NCBI RefSeq assembly: GCF_005860775.1
Contig: NZ_VCHQ01000018.1
Location: forward strand, 56,337-120,336
Direction of reading: 5' to 3'
Length of the DNA: 64,000 nt
From: Klebsiella indica
Lineage (GTDB): Bacteria > Pseudomonadota > Gammaproteobacteria > Enterobacterales > Enterobacteriaceae
Part shown: one piece after another, positions 24,326 to 32,954 of the stretch
Position numbering within the stretch: position 1 is the first letter of the stretch
Layout: every line of letters starts with the position of its first letter
Made by a program: the position numbers and the translations under genes
Notes under the pieces: generated by a model
The model's input: the letters and a program-made list of their open reading frames with translations, nothing else
Told to the model about the DNA's origin: nothing
Database searches by the model: none

Positions 24326-25623
24326 AACAAGATGTTATTCCCTCGCTAATTGGTGAGGCATGTGCAGATTTTACCGTTCTGTACTGTCTGGTTACGCATG
24401 AGGAATATTTGTTTGCCGCATGGTATGACCCGTCCCACCGTATAACCATTGGCTGTCGGGCACCGTTCGCTGAAGAATGGGAGACGTTCCAGCCGGAGGG
24501 CTTCTGGATTGAGGAGCGACATCGCTTCTCAAATATAACGGATTATGATTCACACAATTATCTGACACTGGCTATTGATGCTGAAGGTTATATTCATTTG
24601 GCCGGTAACATGCATGTCGATCCGTTAATTTATTATCGCTCACAAAAGCCGCTGGATATCTGCTCAATACAACCTGTGTTATCAATGGTGGGCGAGCGCG
24701 AAAATCGAGCCACCTATCCACTCTTTTTTAAAGACAGCAACGGACGATTGCTGTTTCGCTACCGGGATGGATGCAGCGGCAACGGCGATGATATATACAA
24801 CCGCTGGGATGACCAGAGTAAAACCTGGGGCCGGTTGCTGGACACGCCGCTACTCAATGGTGACGGGGAACGTAATGGTTATGCCAGACCACCGGTAGTC
24901 GGGCCAGATGGTTACTGGCACATGATCTGGATGTGGAGAGAAACGCCCCATTGTGAAACCAACAACAATTTGTCCTATGCCCGCAGTCGGGATCTGCTGC
25001 ACTGGGAAACCTCTGCTGGCAAGCCACTGACATTACCCATTTCCCGTTCAACAGGAGAAATTGTCGACCCTGCCGCACCGGAAGAGGGTCTGATCAATAT
25101 GGTTCAGGAAGTGGGATTTGATAATCAGGGGCGTCCTGTGCTGATTTTCCATCGCTACGACGAACAGGGTTATTCCCAGGCCTGGCTCGCAAGGCCTGAC
25201 GGTAAAGGTACGTGGCTGAAAAAACAAATCAGCCGATGGGATTTCCGCTGGGATTTCAAAGGCCCAGGCTCCATCCCCCCTGATGTGATCCTCTGTCCTC
25301 CGCGTCCGGTGGGGCATTCCCGACTGGAAGTTGAATGGCAGACAGCAAACGCTGGCCGGGGGATATGGATAATCGATGAAGAAACACTGCAGGTCATTGC
25401 TGATAAAGCAGTTTACCGGGCCATGTGCACTACGCAACGCCAGCCCCGACAGCATATTCACCCTGACGCGGTGGTTCAACTGGTTGCCGCTCTGGACAGC
25501 GACGGGCACGAACAACACCGCTACTGGCTACGCTGGGAAACGCTACCCATCTTCCGCGACGTTCCCCACCCTGTTGAAGTGGGTGCTACGCAACTGGAGT
25601 TGATTGATACCGGTATTGAGTAA
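24322..25623 (+). CDS. BNR_4 beta-propeller protein, probable cytoplasmic saccharide lyase
   Basis: The 433-residue protein has no signal peptide, so it acts in the cytoplasm. Its core (DYDSHNYLTLAIDAEGYIHL, AGNMHVDPLIYY, RYRDGCSGNGDD) is the BNR_4 pattern; His in DSHNY and in GNMH and the Arg/Tyr residues are the type of groups used by BNR_4 lyases. Families PL24, PL25 and PL42, which cleave at rhamnose-uronate linkages, are built on this fold. A lyase that splits an imported uronosyl disaccharide is therefore the best guess. The coupled MFS gene, the AraC regulator and the porin gene fit this. The exact substrate cannot be read from sequence. Confidence 0.75.
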   Translation: MKQDVIPSLIGEACADFTVLYCLVTHEEYLFAAWYDPSHRITIGCRAPFAEEWETFQPEGFWIEERHRFSNITDYDSHNYLTLAIDAEGYIHLAGNMHVDPLIYYRSQKPLDICSIQPVLSMVGERENRATYPLFFKDSNGRLLFRYRDGCSGNGDDIYNRWDDQSKTWGRLLDTPLLNGDGERNGYARPPVVGPDGYWHMIWMWRETPHCETNNNLSYARSRDLLHWETSAGKPLTLPISRSTGEIVDPAAPEEGLINMVQEVGFDNQGRPVLIFHRYDEQGYSQAWLARPDGKGTWLKKQISRWDFRWDFKGPGSIPPDVILCPPRPVGHSRLEVEWQTANAGRGIWIIDEETLQVIADKAVYRAMCTTQRQPRQHIHPDAVVQLVAALDSDGHEQHRYWLRWETLPIFRDVPHPVEVGATQLELIDTGIE

Positions 25624-25629
25624 GATGGA

Positions 25630-25650
25630 AACCCGTCCTTACGACGGGTT
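25630..25650. terminator. Bidirectional terminator between convergent genes
   Basis: AACCCGTC (25630-25637) pairs with GACGGGTT (25643-25650), loop CTTAC. It lies 7 bp after the BNR_4 stop and touches the stop codon of the AraC-type gene on the other strand, so it may serve both. Confidence 0.75.
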
Positions 25651-26461
25651 ACTGACATTGATTCGGCGAAATACCGAACTGCTTACGAAACAGACGGGAA
25701 AAATAGCTAATATCCGTAAAACCACAATGTATCGCAACTTCTGAGACGGTCATCTGAGAAAACTGCAGGCAATATTTTGCCTGCAGCAGTTTGAGAAGAG
25801 AAAGATATTGCTGTGGGGAAATTCCGGTATATTCGGCAAAACCACGTTGCAGAGTACGACGGGATATCGCAAACATCTGACATAATCCATCAATATTCAG
25901 TGGTCGATCCCAGTGGTTATTTAACCAGATGATTATCTGGCTAATACGATCATCACTGGAGCTAAAATCGTGTGTTTTGTATCGCCATTCGCTGAGAATA
26001 TGCAGCGCCTCAAGAAAAACCATCTCTTTATGACTCTCGGCAAAAAATTTATCCATAAACGCCCCCTCTTGATGAGCTGAAAGACGGCTAATGACATGTT
26101 TCATTATCCGCATATCTATTTGCCAGATATTTGTCTCATCCTCTGCGGGAAGTAAATGGTCTATCCCTTTGATAATATTAAACTGATCGCGCCCCAGATA
26201 CAGGAGATTTACCTGGTTTAAATTATTCATATTCTCAAAGAGATGGTAGTCCTGTCGATTTAGATAGCAAAGTGTCCCGGCGGTCAACAAATACGGCTTT
26301 TCATTGATAACATGTACGCCGCTCCCACTCTCCACCAAAAAAAGCTCACAATATTCATGGGTATGTTCACGACTGATACTTTTCTCTGGCTGCCAGAAAT
26401 GGAATACCACCTTTTCCATAGGATGGTGGAAATGAGTATCCCTTGGAAGAACAAGTGTCAT
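25649..26461 (-). CDS. AraC family regulator with N-terminal cupin
   Basis: The 270 residues comprise an AraC-type cupin (residues about 15-95, HEYCELFLVESGSGVHVINE) and two helix-turn-helix motifs at the end (INIDGLCQMFAISRRTL-like region and MTVSEVAIHCGFTDISYFSR). The structure is that of RhaR/RhaS-like sugar sensors. It is convergent with the BNR_4 gene and divergent from the porin gene, so it probably activates both transport units in response to the saccharide. AGAGGG precedes ATG 26461. Confidence 0.9.
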   Translation of the reverse strand: MTLVLPRDTHFHHPMEKVVFHFWQPEKSISREHTHEYCELFLVESGSGVHVINEKPYLLTAGTLCYLNRQDYHLFENMNNLNQVNLLYLGRDQFNIIKGIDHLLPAEDETNIWQIDMRIMKHVISRLSAHQEGAFMDKFFAESHKEMVFLEALHILSEWRYKTHDFSSSDDRISQIIIWLNNHWDRPLNIDGLCQMFAISRRTLQRGFAEYTGISPQQYLSLLKLLQAKYCLQFSQMTVSEVAIHCGFTDISYFSRLFRKQFGISPNQCQ

Positions 26462-26883
26462 AACAAACCCTCTTTAGTCCCCGCGTCCCGGGCCTAACAG
26501 ATAAGAAGTACATTTTATAATCTATGACCTTATGAGGCAGGATAAATTGATTTGCATCACGAATATGAAACATCATTTTATTTCATGGGATAATGCGTTT
26601 CTATAACATTATTGATAGTACAATTGACAGTGTACATAAATGCCATCCCCATGCATTTCCTGTCATAATAGTACAAATGGTATTGATATGTTTCACAGTC
26701 ACATCGCCAGGGCCTTTCCACTATTTTACCCTTCGATAAAATCACACTTCGACAGCAACAGGTAGTATTAACACATTTTGTAAAATTAGTTCTGACAGTC
26801 CATCCAATGTTGGCTTAAACGCAACAACGTTGTGTCATGGTGAATTTAAAACACCCCATAACATTAATTCTGGAATAATAGAG
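26462..26883. promoter_or_regulatory. Regulatory region between AraC gene and porin
   Basis: This 420-bp AT-rich gap separates the divergent AraC-type and porin genes. ATGAAA (26565-26570) and TTTCAT (26581-26586) form an inverted repeat with a 10-bp spacer. I see no gene. Its length fits a shared control region with AraC sites. Confidence 0.45.
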
Positions 26884-27969
26884 ATGATAATCAGAAAATT
26901 AACCCTGGCGGGCATGATATTCAGCATTTCCTTTCCGTTGTTTGCAGCTGAAATATACAATAAAGACGGTAATCAGCTACAACTTACGGGCGCTGTGCAT
27001 GCGCGACATTATTTTAGTGATGATACGTCGTTGAACGGAGACAACACGTTTATTCGTTTCGGATTTAAAGGGCAAACACGAATTAATGAATGGTTATCAG
27101 GTTATGCCCAGTGGGAAGTTAACGTTCAGGCTAACCATACTGAATCTGGCAGCGATGCTCAAACCGGGAATGCCACGCGTCTGGCATACGCGGGGCTGAA
27201 TGCGGGCACATTCGGTTCCCTCGATTATGGTCGTAACTGGGGCGTTGATTATGATCTGGCATCCTATACAGACTATGCGCCGATTTTTAACAATCTGACC
27301 TTTAGTGCGGGCGATAATTTTATGACCGGCAGGGGGACAGGATTATTGACATGGCGTAATCACGATACATTTGGTCTGATTGACGGTCTTGATTTTGCTG
27401 TCCAGTACCAGGGCGCTAACGACAGTTTAGAAACAACAGGCAGTAGTCGTTCAGCCATAAAACAGAACGGAGAAGGGTACGGGATGTCGCTGACATGGCA
27501 TGCCACAGATGAAATCAGTATCGTTGGTGCTGGCTCATCATCTCGGCGTACGGCGGCTCAACAGGCGCTATCACTGGGTAAAGGCGAGTATGCTGATATG
27601 TGGGGGGGCGGTATTAAATACGCCGGTAAACAACTCTATCTGGCGACCATTTATGCGGAAACCCATAATCTGACGCCAATAAAATCACTGGGTTTTGCCA
27701 ATAAAACCCGCGACTGGGAAGCGGTAGCCGGATATCAATTTAATAACGGAATCAGGCCTCAGGTAGGTTATTTTTGGTCACGTGCGTTTGACATTGAAAA
27801 CACAGGAAATGTAGATTTAATTCGCTATCTTGATTTAGCCATGATGTATTACTTTAATGACAACATGGTCACTTATGTCGACTACAAAATAAACATGCTC
27901 GACAATAACCAACAATTTGGTATCACCAATGATGATGTGATTGGTTTTGGTTTAACGTATCACTTCTGA
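26884..27969 (+). CDS. OmpC/OmpF-type general porin, linked to saccharide cluster
   Basis: The 361-residue outer membrane protein has a signal peptide (RKLTLAGMIFSISFPLFA, cleaved before AEIYNKDGN). Sixteen-strand porin features include LSGYAQWEVNVQ, RLAYAGLN, GSLDYGRNWGVDYD and the C-terminal TYHF ending in Phe, needed for BAM insertion. The constriction loop 3 segment (SYTDYAPIFNNLTFSAGDNF) differs from OmpC (which has WTDVLPEFGGD), so pore selectivity should differ. ATG 26884 follows GGA/GAG; the frame extends to 26830 without a signal. It is divergent from the AraC regulator. Confidence 0.87.
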   Translation: MIIRKLTLAGMIFSISFPLFAAEIYNKDGNQLQLTGAVHARHYFSDDTSLNGDNTFIRFGFKGQTRINEWLSGYAQWEVNVQANHTESGSDAQTGNATRLAYAGLNAGTFGSLDYGRNWGVDYDLASYTDYAPIFNNLTFSAGDNFMTGRGTGLLTWRNHDTFGLIDGLDFAVQYQGANDSLETTGSSRSAIKQNGEGYGMSLTWHATDEISIVGAGSSSRRTAAQQALSLGKGEYADMWGGGIKYAGKQLYLATIYAETHNLTPIKSLGFANKTRDWEAVAGYQFNNGIRPQVGYFWSRAFDIENTGNVDLIRYLDLAMMYYFNDNMVTYVDYKINMLDNNQQFGITNDDVIGFGLTYHF

Positions 27970-27979
27970 TTGCCCCATT

Positions 27980-28008
27980 AAAAGCTGAGAAGGATCTTCG
28001 GCTTTTTT
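27980..28008 (+). terminator. Rho-independent terminator of the porin gene
   Basis: AAAGCTGAG pairs with CTTCGGCTTT (with G-U pairs) and is followed by TTTTTT, starting about 10 bp after the stop codon. Confidence 0.8.
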
Positions 28009-28191
28009 CACCGTATTGTACGAAAAAGAGGGAATATTCGCTGCGGCGTGATGAACCTTATCAGATTCTCTCCCGCACCAAATGCCCGCTTTGATGGGAG
28101 GCCGTTCGGCGTGCCGGGTGACATTCTTCATGCGTCCCGGGCAGGTAGTATTTGCCATCAGAGAATGGCCTCGTCCCTCCCGGGCAACCGT

Positions 28192-28350
28192 TCATGCCCG
28201 GCTGGCCATTTTTCCGGAGAGTCCGGCCCCACCGTTAGCATCATCTGAGCGCCACAGTCTGTTTGCGCTACTCATGCCCCTCTCACCAGAGTAGCTCAAT
28301 ACTGAGCATACCAGGACAGACAACAGAATAAAATTTACTGCGTTGCCCAT
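28192..28350 (-). CDS. Small ORF with signal-peptide-like start, 52 aa
   Basis: ATG 28350 has GAGG about 7 nt upstream and lies 22 bp downstream of the STN gene stop. The peptide begins MGNAVNFILLSVLVCSVLSY, a hydrophobic segment, followed by a Gly/Ser/Arg-rich tail without recognisable domain. It could be a secreted or membrane-anchored small partner of the STN protein, or a remnant of a longer gene (for example an outer membrane component) after deletion. Confidence 0.4.
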   Translation of the reverse strand: MGNAVNFILLSVLVCSVLSYSGERGMSSANRLWRSDDANGGAGLSGKMASRA

Positions 28351-28372
28351 ACCTTAACCTCTGCCGCGCCGT

Positions 28373-28720
28373 TTACCTGACGGTCATGGAATCAGCCTGC
28401 TGTTCAGTCACTTTCAACGCCGTTCCGGCGATTGCCTCATGGAGCGCCTCACGGATTGTCATCCGACCTTTAACCGGGTTTACCCTCACCGACGCCGTCC
28501 GGCTGAGATCCGTCCGGATAAAACACCCGGTTCCGTGCGCCAGCGCCTGGGCGGTTTCATCAAAGCGATAAAAATGGATATCGTAATCCGCCATAGCGTC
28601 GCATTTTCCCTGTGGAAAATGAACGTTCGGTGAAGTGCTGCATGCAATAATGAAAAAAGCCATGCTGGTACTTAAAATCTTCCAATAAACGGACCGCAAG
28701 GTTGATTCTATTACATTCAC
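28373..28720 (-). CDS. Short STN-domain (secretin/TonB N-terminus) lipoprotein
   Basis: The 115 residues start at GTG 28720, 8 nt after GAAGGAG; the earlier in-frame ATG has no site. A hydrophobic stretch ending FFIIACSTS looks like a lipobox with Cys as the lipid site. The rest matches the STN fold: YDIHFYRFDETAQALAHGTG, then VNPVKGRMTIREALHEAIAG and LKVTEQQADSMTVR. In secretins and FecA/FpvA receptors this domain takes a signal or contacts inner-membrane partners. Here it is free-standing. I see no pilus, secretin or receptor gene nearby, so the partner is unknown. Confidence 0.6.
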   Translation of the reverse strand: MNVIESTLRSVYWKILSTSMAFFIIACSTSPNVHFPQGKCDAMADYDIHFYRFDETAQALAHGTGCFIRTDLSRTASVRVNPVKGRMTIREALHEAIAGTALKVTEQQADSMTVR

Positions 28721-29249
28721 TCTGTTGACTCCTTCAGCAACGTCACGTAAAGATAGCGATGACAAAATCGTTAATCTACTATTTCAGCGAACCATTTTTA
28801 TTTGAAATTTACCTGAAACAGAAAAGTTGTCAGGCCATAAATCATCCATCGTACTGACGACAAGCGGGTCCTGGCCCATGCAAGCCGATAAGACTGGGGA
28901 AACAACAGGTAACATTTTATCTTATTTAACAATTAATTATGTTAAGCATTGGCCTATGACAAAAATGCATCAGGAAATCTGGCACCTTTTCCCCATTCTT
29001 GCCCCATAATCAAAGGAAGAGGGTTCCCCCTCAAGATGTCGATACGCAATCAGGTTGTTCTCAGTGGATAACGTTCTATCACCATAAGCTGGAAAGTCGC
29101 CTTCCGGACCTGAGTAAATACCCCCGCATTTTTCTACCCCCCAATTTTTTGGCAATGGTGCAACGGTAAAAATTAACATTCACGCTCTCTGCCCCCATCC
29201 AGCGTGTTCTGACAAGAGCGCTTCGCGCTTGATCATATTCCAGCGTCCA
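28721..29249. other. Intergenic stretch, no convincing gene
   Basis: This AT-rich interval of about 530 bp lies between the STN gene and the LysR gene. A frame on the minus strand (29179-28970, ending EPSSFDYGARMGKRCQIS) has a protein-like tail and a weak GAGAG site but no match I know; it may be a fragment. Confidence 0.35.
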
Positions 29250-30176
29250 TCACAAATGGTTCCGGGAGAACGCCTTACCAAGATCCGCATACAATCTATC
29301 CACTACCACCCGGATCCGGGGGGAGAGATTTCTGGAAACGGGCCATAGCGCCGTAACTGGGGCATCATGTTCGGGAGTCTTAACCGGTATTATCCTCAGT
29401 TCTCCTTTAGCGATTTCGTCTCCGGCCAACCAAGTTGACAGAAAGGCAATCCCCATCCCCCTGACCGCCGCATCCCTCAATGCCTCCCCGTGGCTGACAA
29501 TGTAACGGATAGTGGGTTCAAGCAGGACCATGTGACCATTTTCATCCAGCACTTTCCAGGGCAAGACTCTGCCGTCCCTTGAAAAGCCAAGACAAGCATG
29601 TGAAAGCAACTCTTCTGCGCAGCCAGGCAATCCATAGCGATTAATGTATGCTGGCGAAGCACAAATGACAGAGCGCTGAGTGGCGATTTTTCGCCCGGCA
29701 AGACTGGCAGAGTTACCTGTATCACCGAGCCGTACAGCAAGATCGATATTTTCCTCGATAAGGTCGACCCGGCGATCGGTAAAAGTGATATCCAGTCTGA
29801 GCGCCGGATACTCAGCACACAGTGTAGCAAGGACAGGCATGACACAAATCCGGCCATATGAGACGGGGAGACTGATGCGCAGCGTACCTGAAACCACCTT
29901 TTTGCGCGACGCCAGAAGAGATTCTGTTTCATCAAGCTCATCCATAACTCTGAGGCAGCTCCGGTAATACAATTCTCCCTCTTCGGTCAGGCTGATGCTG
30001 CGGGTGGTCCGGTTCAGCAGTTTAACACCGAGCCGTTGTTCAAGTCGGGCAACATGTTTACCGGTTGCCGATTTTGATACCCCCATCCGGACTGCGGCAG
30101 CGGTAAAGCTACCTGTCTCCACCGTATGCACAAAAGCAGCCATGCTGAGTAACTGAGAATGCAGGATGAATGCCAT
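29250..30176 (-). CDS. LysR family transcriptional regulator
   Basis: The 308 residues have the winged helix of the DsdC/YafC-like crg group: SMAAFVHTVETGSFTAAAV, then VSKSATGKHVARLEQRLGV and LLNRTTRSISLTEEG. This is followed by the effector domain (GTLRISLPVSYGRICVMPVL). I chose ATG 30176 because GGAG precedes it by 8 nt; the frame continues to 30227. It is divergent from the alcohol dehydrogenase gene (gap about 100 bp), a pairing commonly seen for quinone or aldehyde sensors, and probably controls it. Confidence 0.88.
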   Translation of the reverse strand: MAFILHSQLLSMAAFVHTVETGSFTAAAVRMGVSKSATGKHVARLEQRLGVKLLNRTTRSISLTEEGELYYRSCLRVMDELDETESLLASRKKVVSGTLRISLPVSYGRICVMPVLATLCAEYPALRLDITFTDRRVDLIEENIDLAVRLGDTGNSASLAGRKIATQRSVICASPAYINRYGLPGCAEELLSHACLGFSRDGRVLPWKVLDENGHMVLLEPTIRYIVSHGEALRDAAVRGMGIAFLSTWLAGDEIAKGELRIIPVKTPEHDAPVTALWPVSRNLSPRIRVVVDRLYADLGKAFSRNHL

Positions 30177-30278
30177 CCGATTGTCTCCATTTGAGAGGAA
30201 ATATGATTCATTTATATCGCAATACACGCCGTATTGTTGTCAATAAGATGATTTTCACCACTTACTGGAGAAATCACT

Positions 30279-31307
30279 ATGGCTCAAATGATGAAACGCT
30301 GGCAGTTGTCGTCGTTCGGCACTGAAAACCTTCACCTGACTGAAGTCCCTTTACCGAAACCGGGATATAACGAGTTGTTGGTTAAAATCTCTGCGGTCTC
30401 CCTTAACTACCGGGATAAACTGGTGCTGGAGGGGAAACTGTTGCCAGACCTGCCGGAAATGCCTTTCACGCCCGTTTCAGATATGGCGGGTAGGATTGTC
30501 GCAACAGGCCCCGGCGTGACCCGTTTCCGTACCGGGGACCGGGTCACCGGAAATTTCTGGACGCAGTGGCTGGATGGTGATGCACCGGATGATATGGTCA
30601 GGCACGGCCGATCGCTGGGTGGTCCGCTCCCCGGAATGCTGGCTGAATATGTCATACTCGACGAAGATATTGCTGTCGCTTCTCCTGACTCACTGAGTGA
30701 CGAGGAGGTCTCCACTCTCCCGGTTGCAGCCCTGACGGCCTGGTTCGCGCTTGTAGAAACAGGAAAACTCAAACAGGGGCAGCGAGTGCTGGTCCAGGGA
30801 ACCGGCGGCGTGGCACTGGCAGGGCTCCAGTTGGCTCAGGCTCTGGGTGCGGAAGTCACCGTCATTTCGCGTAGTGAAGAAAAACTACAGCGCGCAAAGG
30901 CGCTCGGGGCATCAGGTCTGGTTAATACCCGCCTGACGCCAGAATGGGCATTGCGGGCTACTGAGTTGTCCGGGGGACGCGGATTTGACCATATCCTGGA
31001 GCTTATCGGCGGTGACAACCTGCGCCAGTCTGCAGAAGCCCTTGCACCGGGAGGGCGGATTGCTCAGATTGGTTTTCTTAAAGGCGGTGAGATGATTCTT
31101 CCTGCCGTGCCATTGATGCTTAAAAGAGCAAATATTCAGGGGATTACCGTGGGCCACCGACGCGCCCTTGAAGAGCTATGTCAGGCTGTTGACCACCATC
31201 AAATCAAACCGGTGATTGATAAAATCTACGATTTCTTCGATGCGAGAGCCGCCTTCACGCATCTGGAGAGAGGACCGTTCGGGAAAATCGTCATCCGCAT
31301 CAGTTGA
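30279..31307 (+). CDS. Zinc-independent NAD(P)-dependent alcohol dehydrogenase (MDR superfamily)
   Basis: The 342 residues form a GroES-like N-terminal domain (about 30-130) and a Rossmann domain with VLVQGTGGVALAGLQLAQAL (nucleotide loop). The catalytic zinc ligands of classical alcohol dehydrogenases (Cys near position 40 and His near 65) are missing, as in quinone reductase-like and YhdH-like members. It probably reduces an enone, quinone or aldehyde; the substrate is unknown. It stands just downstream of its divergent LysR regulator and 111 bp before the PLP enzyme gene. Confidence 0.87.
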   Translation: MAQMMKRWQLSSFGTENLHLTEVPLPKPGYNELLVKISAVSLNYRDKLVLEGKLLPDLPEMPFTPVSDMAGRIVATGPGVTRFRTGDRVTGNFWTQWLDGDAPDDMVRHGRSLGGPLPGMLAEYVILDEDIAVASPDSLSDEEVSTLPVAALTAWFALVETGKLKQGQRVLVQGTGGVALAGLQLAQALGAEVTVISRSEEKLQRAKALGASGLVNTRLTPEWALRATELSGGRGFDHILELIGGDNLRQSAEALAPGGRIAQIGFLKGGEMILPAVPLMLKRANIQGITVGHRRALEELCQAVDHHQIKPVIDKIYDFFDARAAFTHLERGPFGKIVIRIS

Positions 31308-31418
31308 TGATTTAGCATATAAATAGAAAAGGCGACTCTCATCTGGCCTGGGGGGGACATTGCCCCCTCATTTCCTGATGCTCTTTTAACCCGTTCGCAT
31401 TCAATAAGAGACATACTG

Positions 31419-32387
31419 ATGACCACTTACCTTACCCTGTCTTCAATTATTACCGCGGCTGAAAGGATTAAAAATGCCGTCATTCGTACCCCTACGGTTT
31501 TGTCACCGGGATTATCCGATATGCTGGGAAGAAAGGTGTTTCTCAAACTGGAAAATTTGCAGACTGGCGGCTCTTTTAAACCCCGGGGCGTGCTGAACCT
31601 GCTTTCCGCTTTCACTGGCAACCTGAAAGAGGGCTGTTTCGCTACCGTCAGTGGCGGCAACTTTGGTATCGCAGTAGCAGAAGCCGCAAAAGCGCTTGAT
31701 GTAAATGTGACCGTCATTATGCCCAAAACGGCCCCGGCCTCATCAGTTGAAAAAATACGCCATTCGGGTAGCACAGTGCTTATTGAGGCAGATGTCAGTT
31801 CCGCGTTTGAACGGGCCAGGAAACTTGCAGAACAGGGATATCATGTTATCGATGACTGTAGCGACACTCTGGTCGCAGAAGGATATGGAACCCTTGCACT
31901 CGAACTTATTGCTGACTGCCCTTCATTAACCGATGTATTTGTTGCGGTGGGCGGTGGAGCCATGCTGGCTGGCATCGCAACGGTACTGAAATCCCGTAAT
32001 CCTGACATCCGCATATGGGGAGTGGAAACCGAGGGGGCCAGTTCGATGTACCACGCGTTGACGGCGGGAAGGCCAGTTAACGTGGACATCACCTCCACCC
32101 TTTCAACTCTGGGCGTTCCTCGGATCGATCCTCTGATGCTGGAACACGCTCAACGCTACCTTGAAAAGGTCATCCTTGTGTCGGATAGCGATGCTATACA
32201 AGGCATGATTTCTTTTGGCGAGAAAGCCAGACAATGGGTTGAACCTGCAACCGGGACACTTATTCCGGCCGCGCGCGCCGTTATCCCCACACTTCCCCGG
32301 AACGCGGTTATTGGACTTATCGTATGCGGGGGGAACGTGACATACCCGGAGATGCAGGTATGGACAAAACACGCAGGTATCAAGTAA
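31419..32387 (+). CDS. Threonine/serine dehydratase-like PLP enzyme (fold type II)
   Basis: The 322 residues contain the PLP lysine in GGSFKPRGVLNLL, the substrate loop TVSGGNFGIAVAEAAKAL and the phosphate-binding glycine loop VAVGGGAMLAGIATVL. Length and lack of a C-terminal ACT domain match catabolic TdcB-type or serine racemase/3-hydroxyaspartate dehydratase-like proteins. SGGNFG replaces the SSGNHA or SAGNHA of most family members, so substrate preference may differ. It follows the alcohol dehydrogenase and ends at a strong terminator (32445-32473), so it is likely the last gene of the pair. Confidence 0.85.
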   Translation: MTTYLTLSSIITAAERIKNAVIRTPTVLSPGLSDMLGRKVFLKLENLQTGGSFKPRGVLNLLSAFTGNLKEGCFATVSGGNFGIAVAEAAKALDVNVTVIMPKTAPASSVEKIRHSGSTVLIEADVSSAFERARKLAEQGYHVIDDCSDTLVAEGYGTLALELIADCPSLTDVFVAVGGGAMLAGIATVLKSRNPDIRIWGVETEGASSMYHALTAGRPVNVDITSTLSTLGVPRIDPLMLEHAQRYLEKVILVSDSDAIQGMISFGEKARQWVEPATGTLIPAARAVIPTLPRNAVIGLIVCGGNVTYPEMQVWTKHAGIK

Positions 32388-32444
32388 CAATAAAGATATA
32401 AAAATGTCATCGGTGATTTTCCCGGGGCACGAATTGTCAGCAAT

Positions 32445-32473
32445 CAGAGCCGACGTCCCGAACGTCGGCTCTG
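32445..32473 (+). terminator. Strong hairpin terminator
   Basis: CAGAGCCGACGT (32445-32456) and ACGTCGGCTCTG (32462-32473) form a perfect 12-bp stem with a 5-nt loop, followed by GATTTTGT. It lies 58 bp after the dehydratase-like gene stop. Confidence 0.8.
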
Positions 32474-32586
32474 GATTTTGTCCGTGTCATGCCACCAGGC
32501 ATATCTCAGACCGTGCGCCATCTCCGGGTCAACGGCTTTTCAACTTCCACAATCAGGAACATCATAAAACCGATAATGCGGATCCA

Positions 32587-32730
32587 TCATCCCGGCAATC
32601 CCCAGCAAAATAACGCCCTGCTGCAAATCCTGATGGGTGAGTTCCGTTTGCCCGTCAGCGGCCGGTTTCCACGCCGCCACCATTCGTAAATAAACAGCGT
32701 TACCCACACTATCCGCAGACACCCTCGCAT
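32587..32730 (-). CDS. Possible small ORF, 47 aa, with one hydrophobic segment
   Basis: ATG 32730 follows GAGG by 8 nt. The peptide opens MRGCLRIVWVTLFIYEWWRR, one short hydrophobic helix and a basic tail. The reading frame is short and no family is recognised, so it may be chance or a leader. It sits in a 570-bp intergenic region that otherwise shows only the terminator above and, presumably, the promoter of the next gene. Confidence 0.25.
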   Translation of the reverse strand: MRGCLRIVWVTLFIYEWWRRGNRPLTGKRNSPIRICSRALFCWGLPG

Positions 32731-32954
32731 CGTTTTATCCTCAAAGAAAATCACCCTCTGTCATTCTGTCTGGAAGCAAAAACAGGCTTTGCAAATATCC
32801 GCAGGTAAAATTTCCCCATCAGATTCAGCTTATTGCCAGTACAGTTAGTGCCCCCTTCCAGGACAGAGAGATCCCCTGTAACGATTTCATTTCCTCTCCT
32901 CCGTGATTATGATGGCGGTAATTATCCTTTCTGTTCGCAGTGATTGAGAAATAG

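Noticed and set aside
32540..32722. Second minus-strand frame over the small ORF at 32587-32730
   Set aside because: No Shine-Dalgarno at its start and no hydrophobic or domain signal; the alternative frame is better, and even that is weak.
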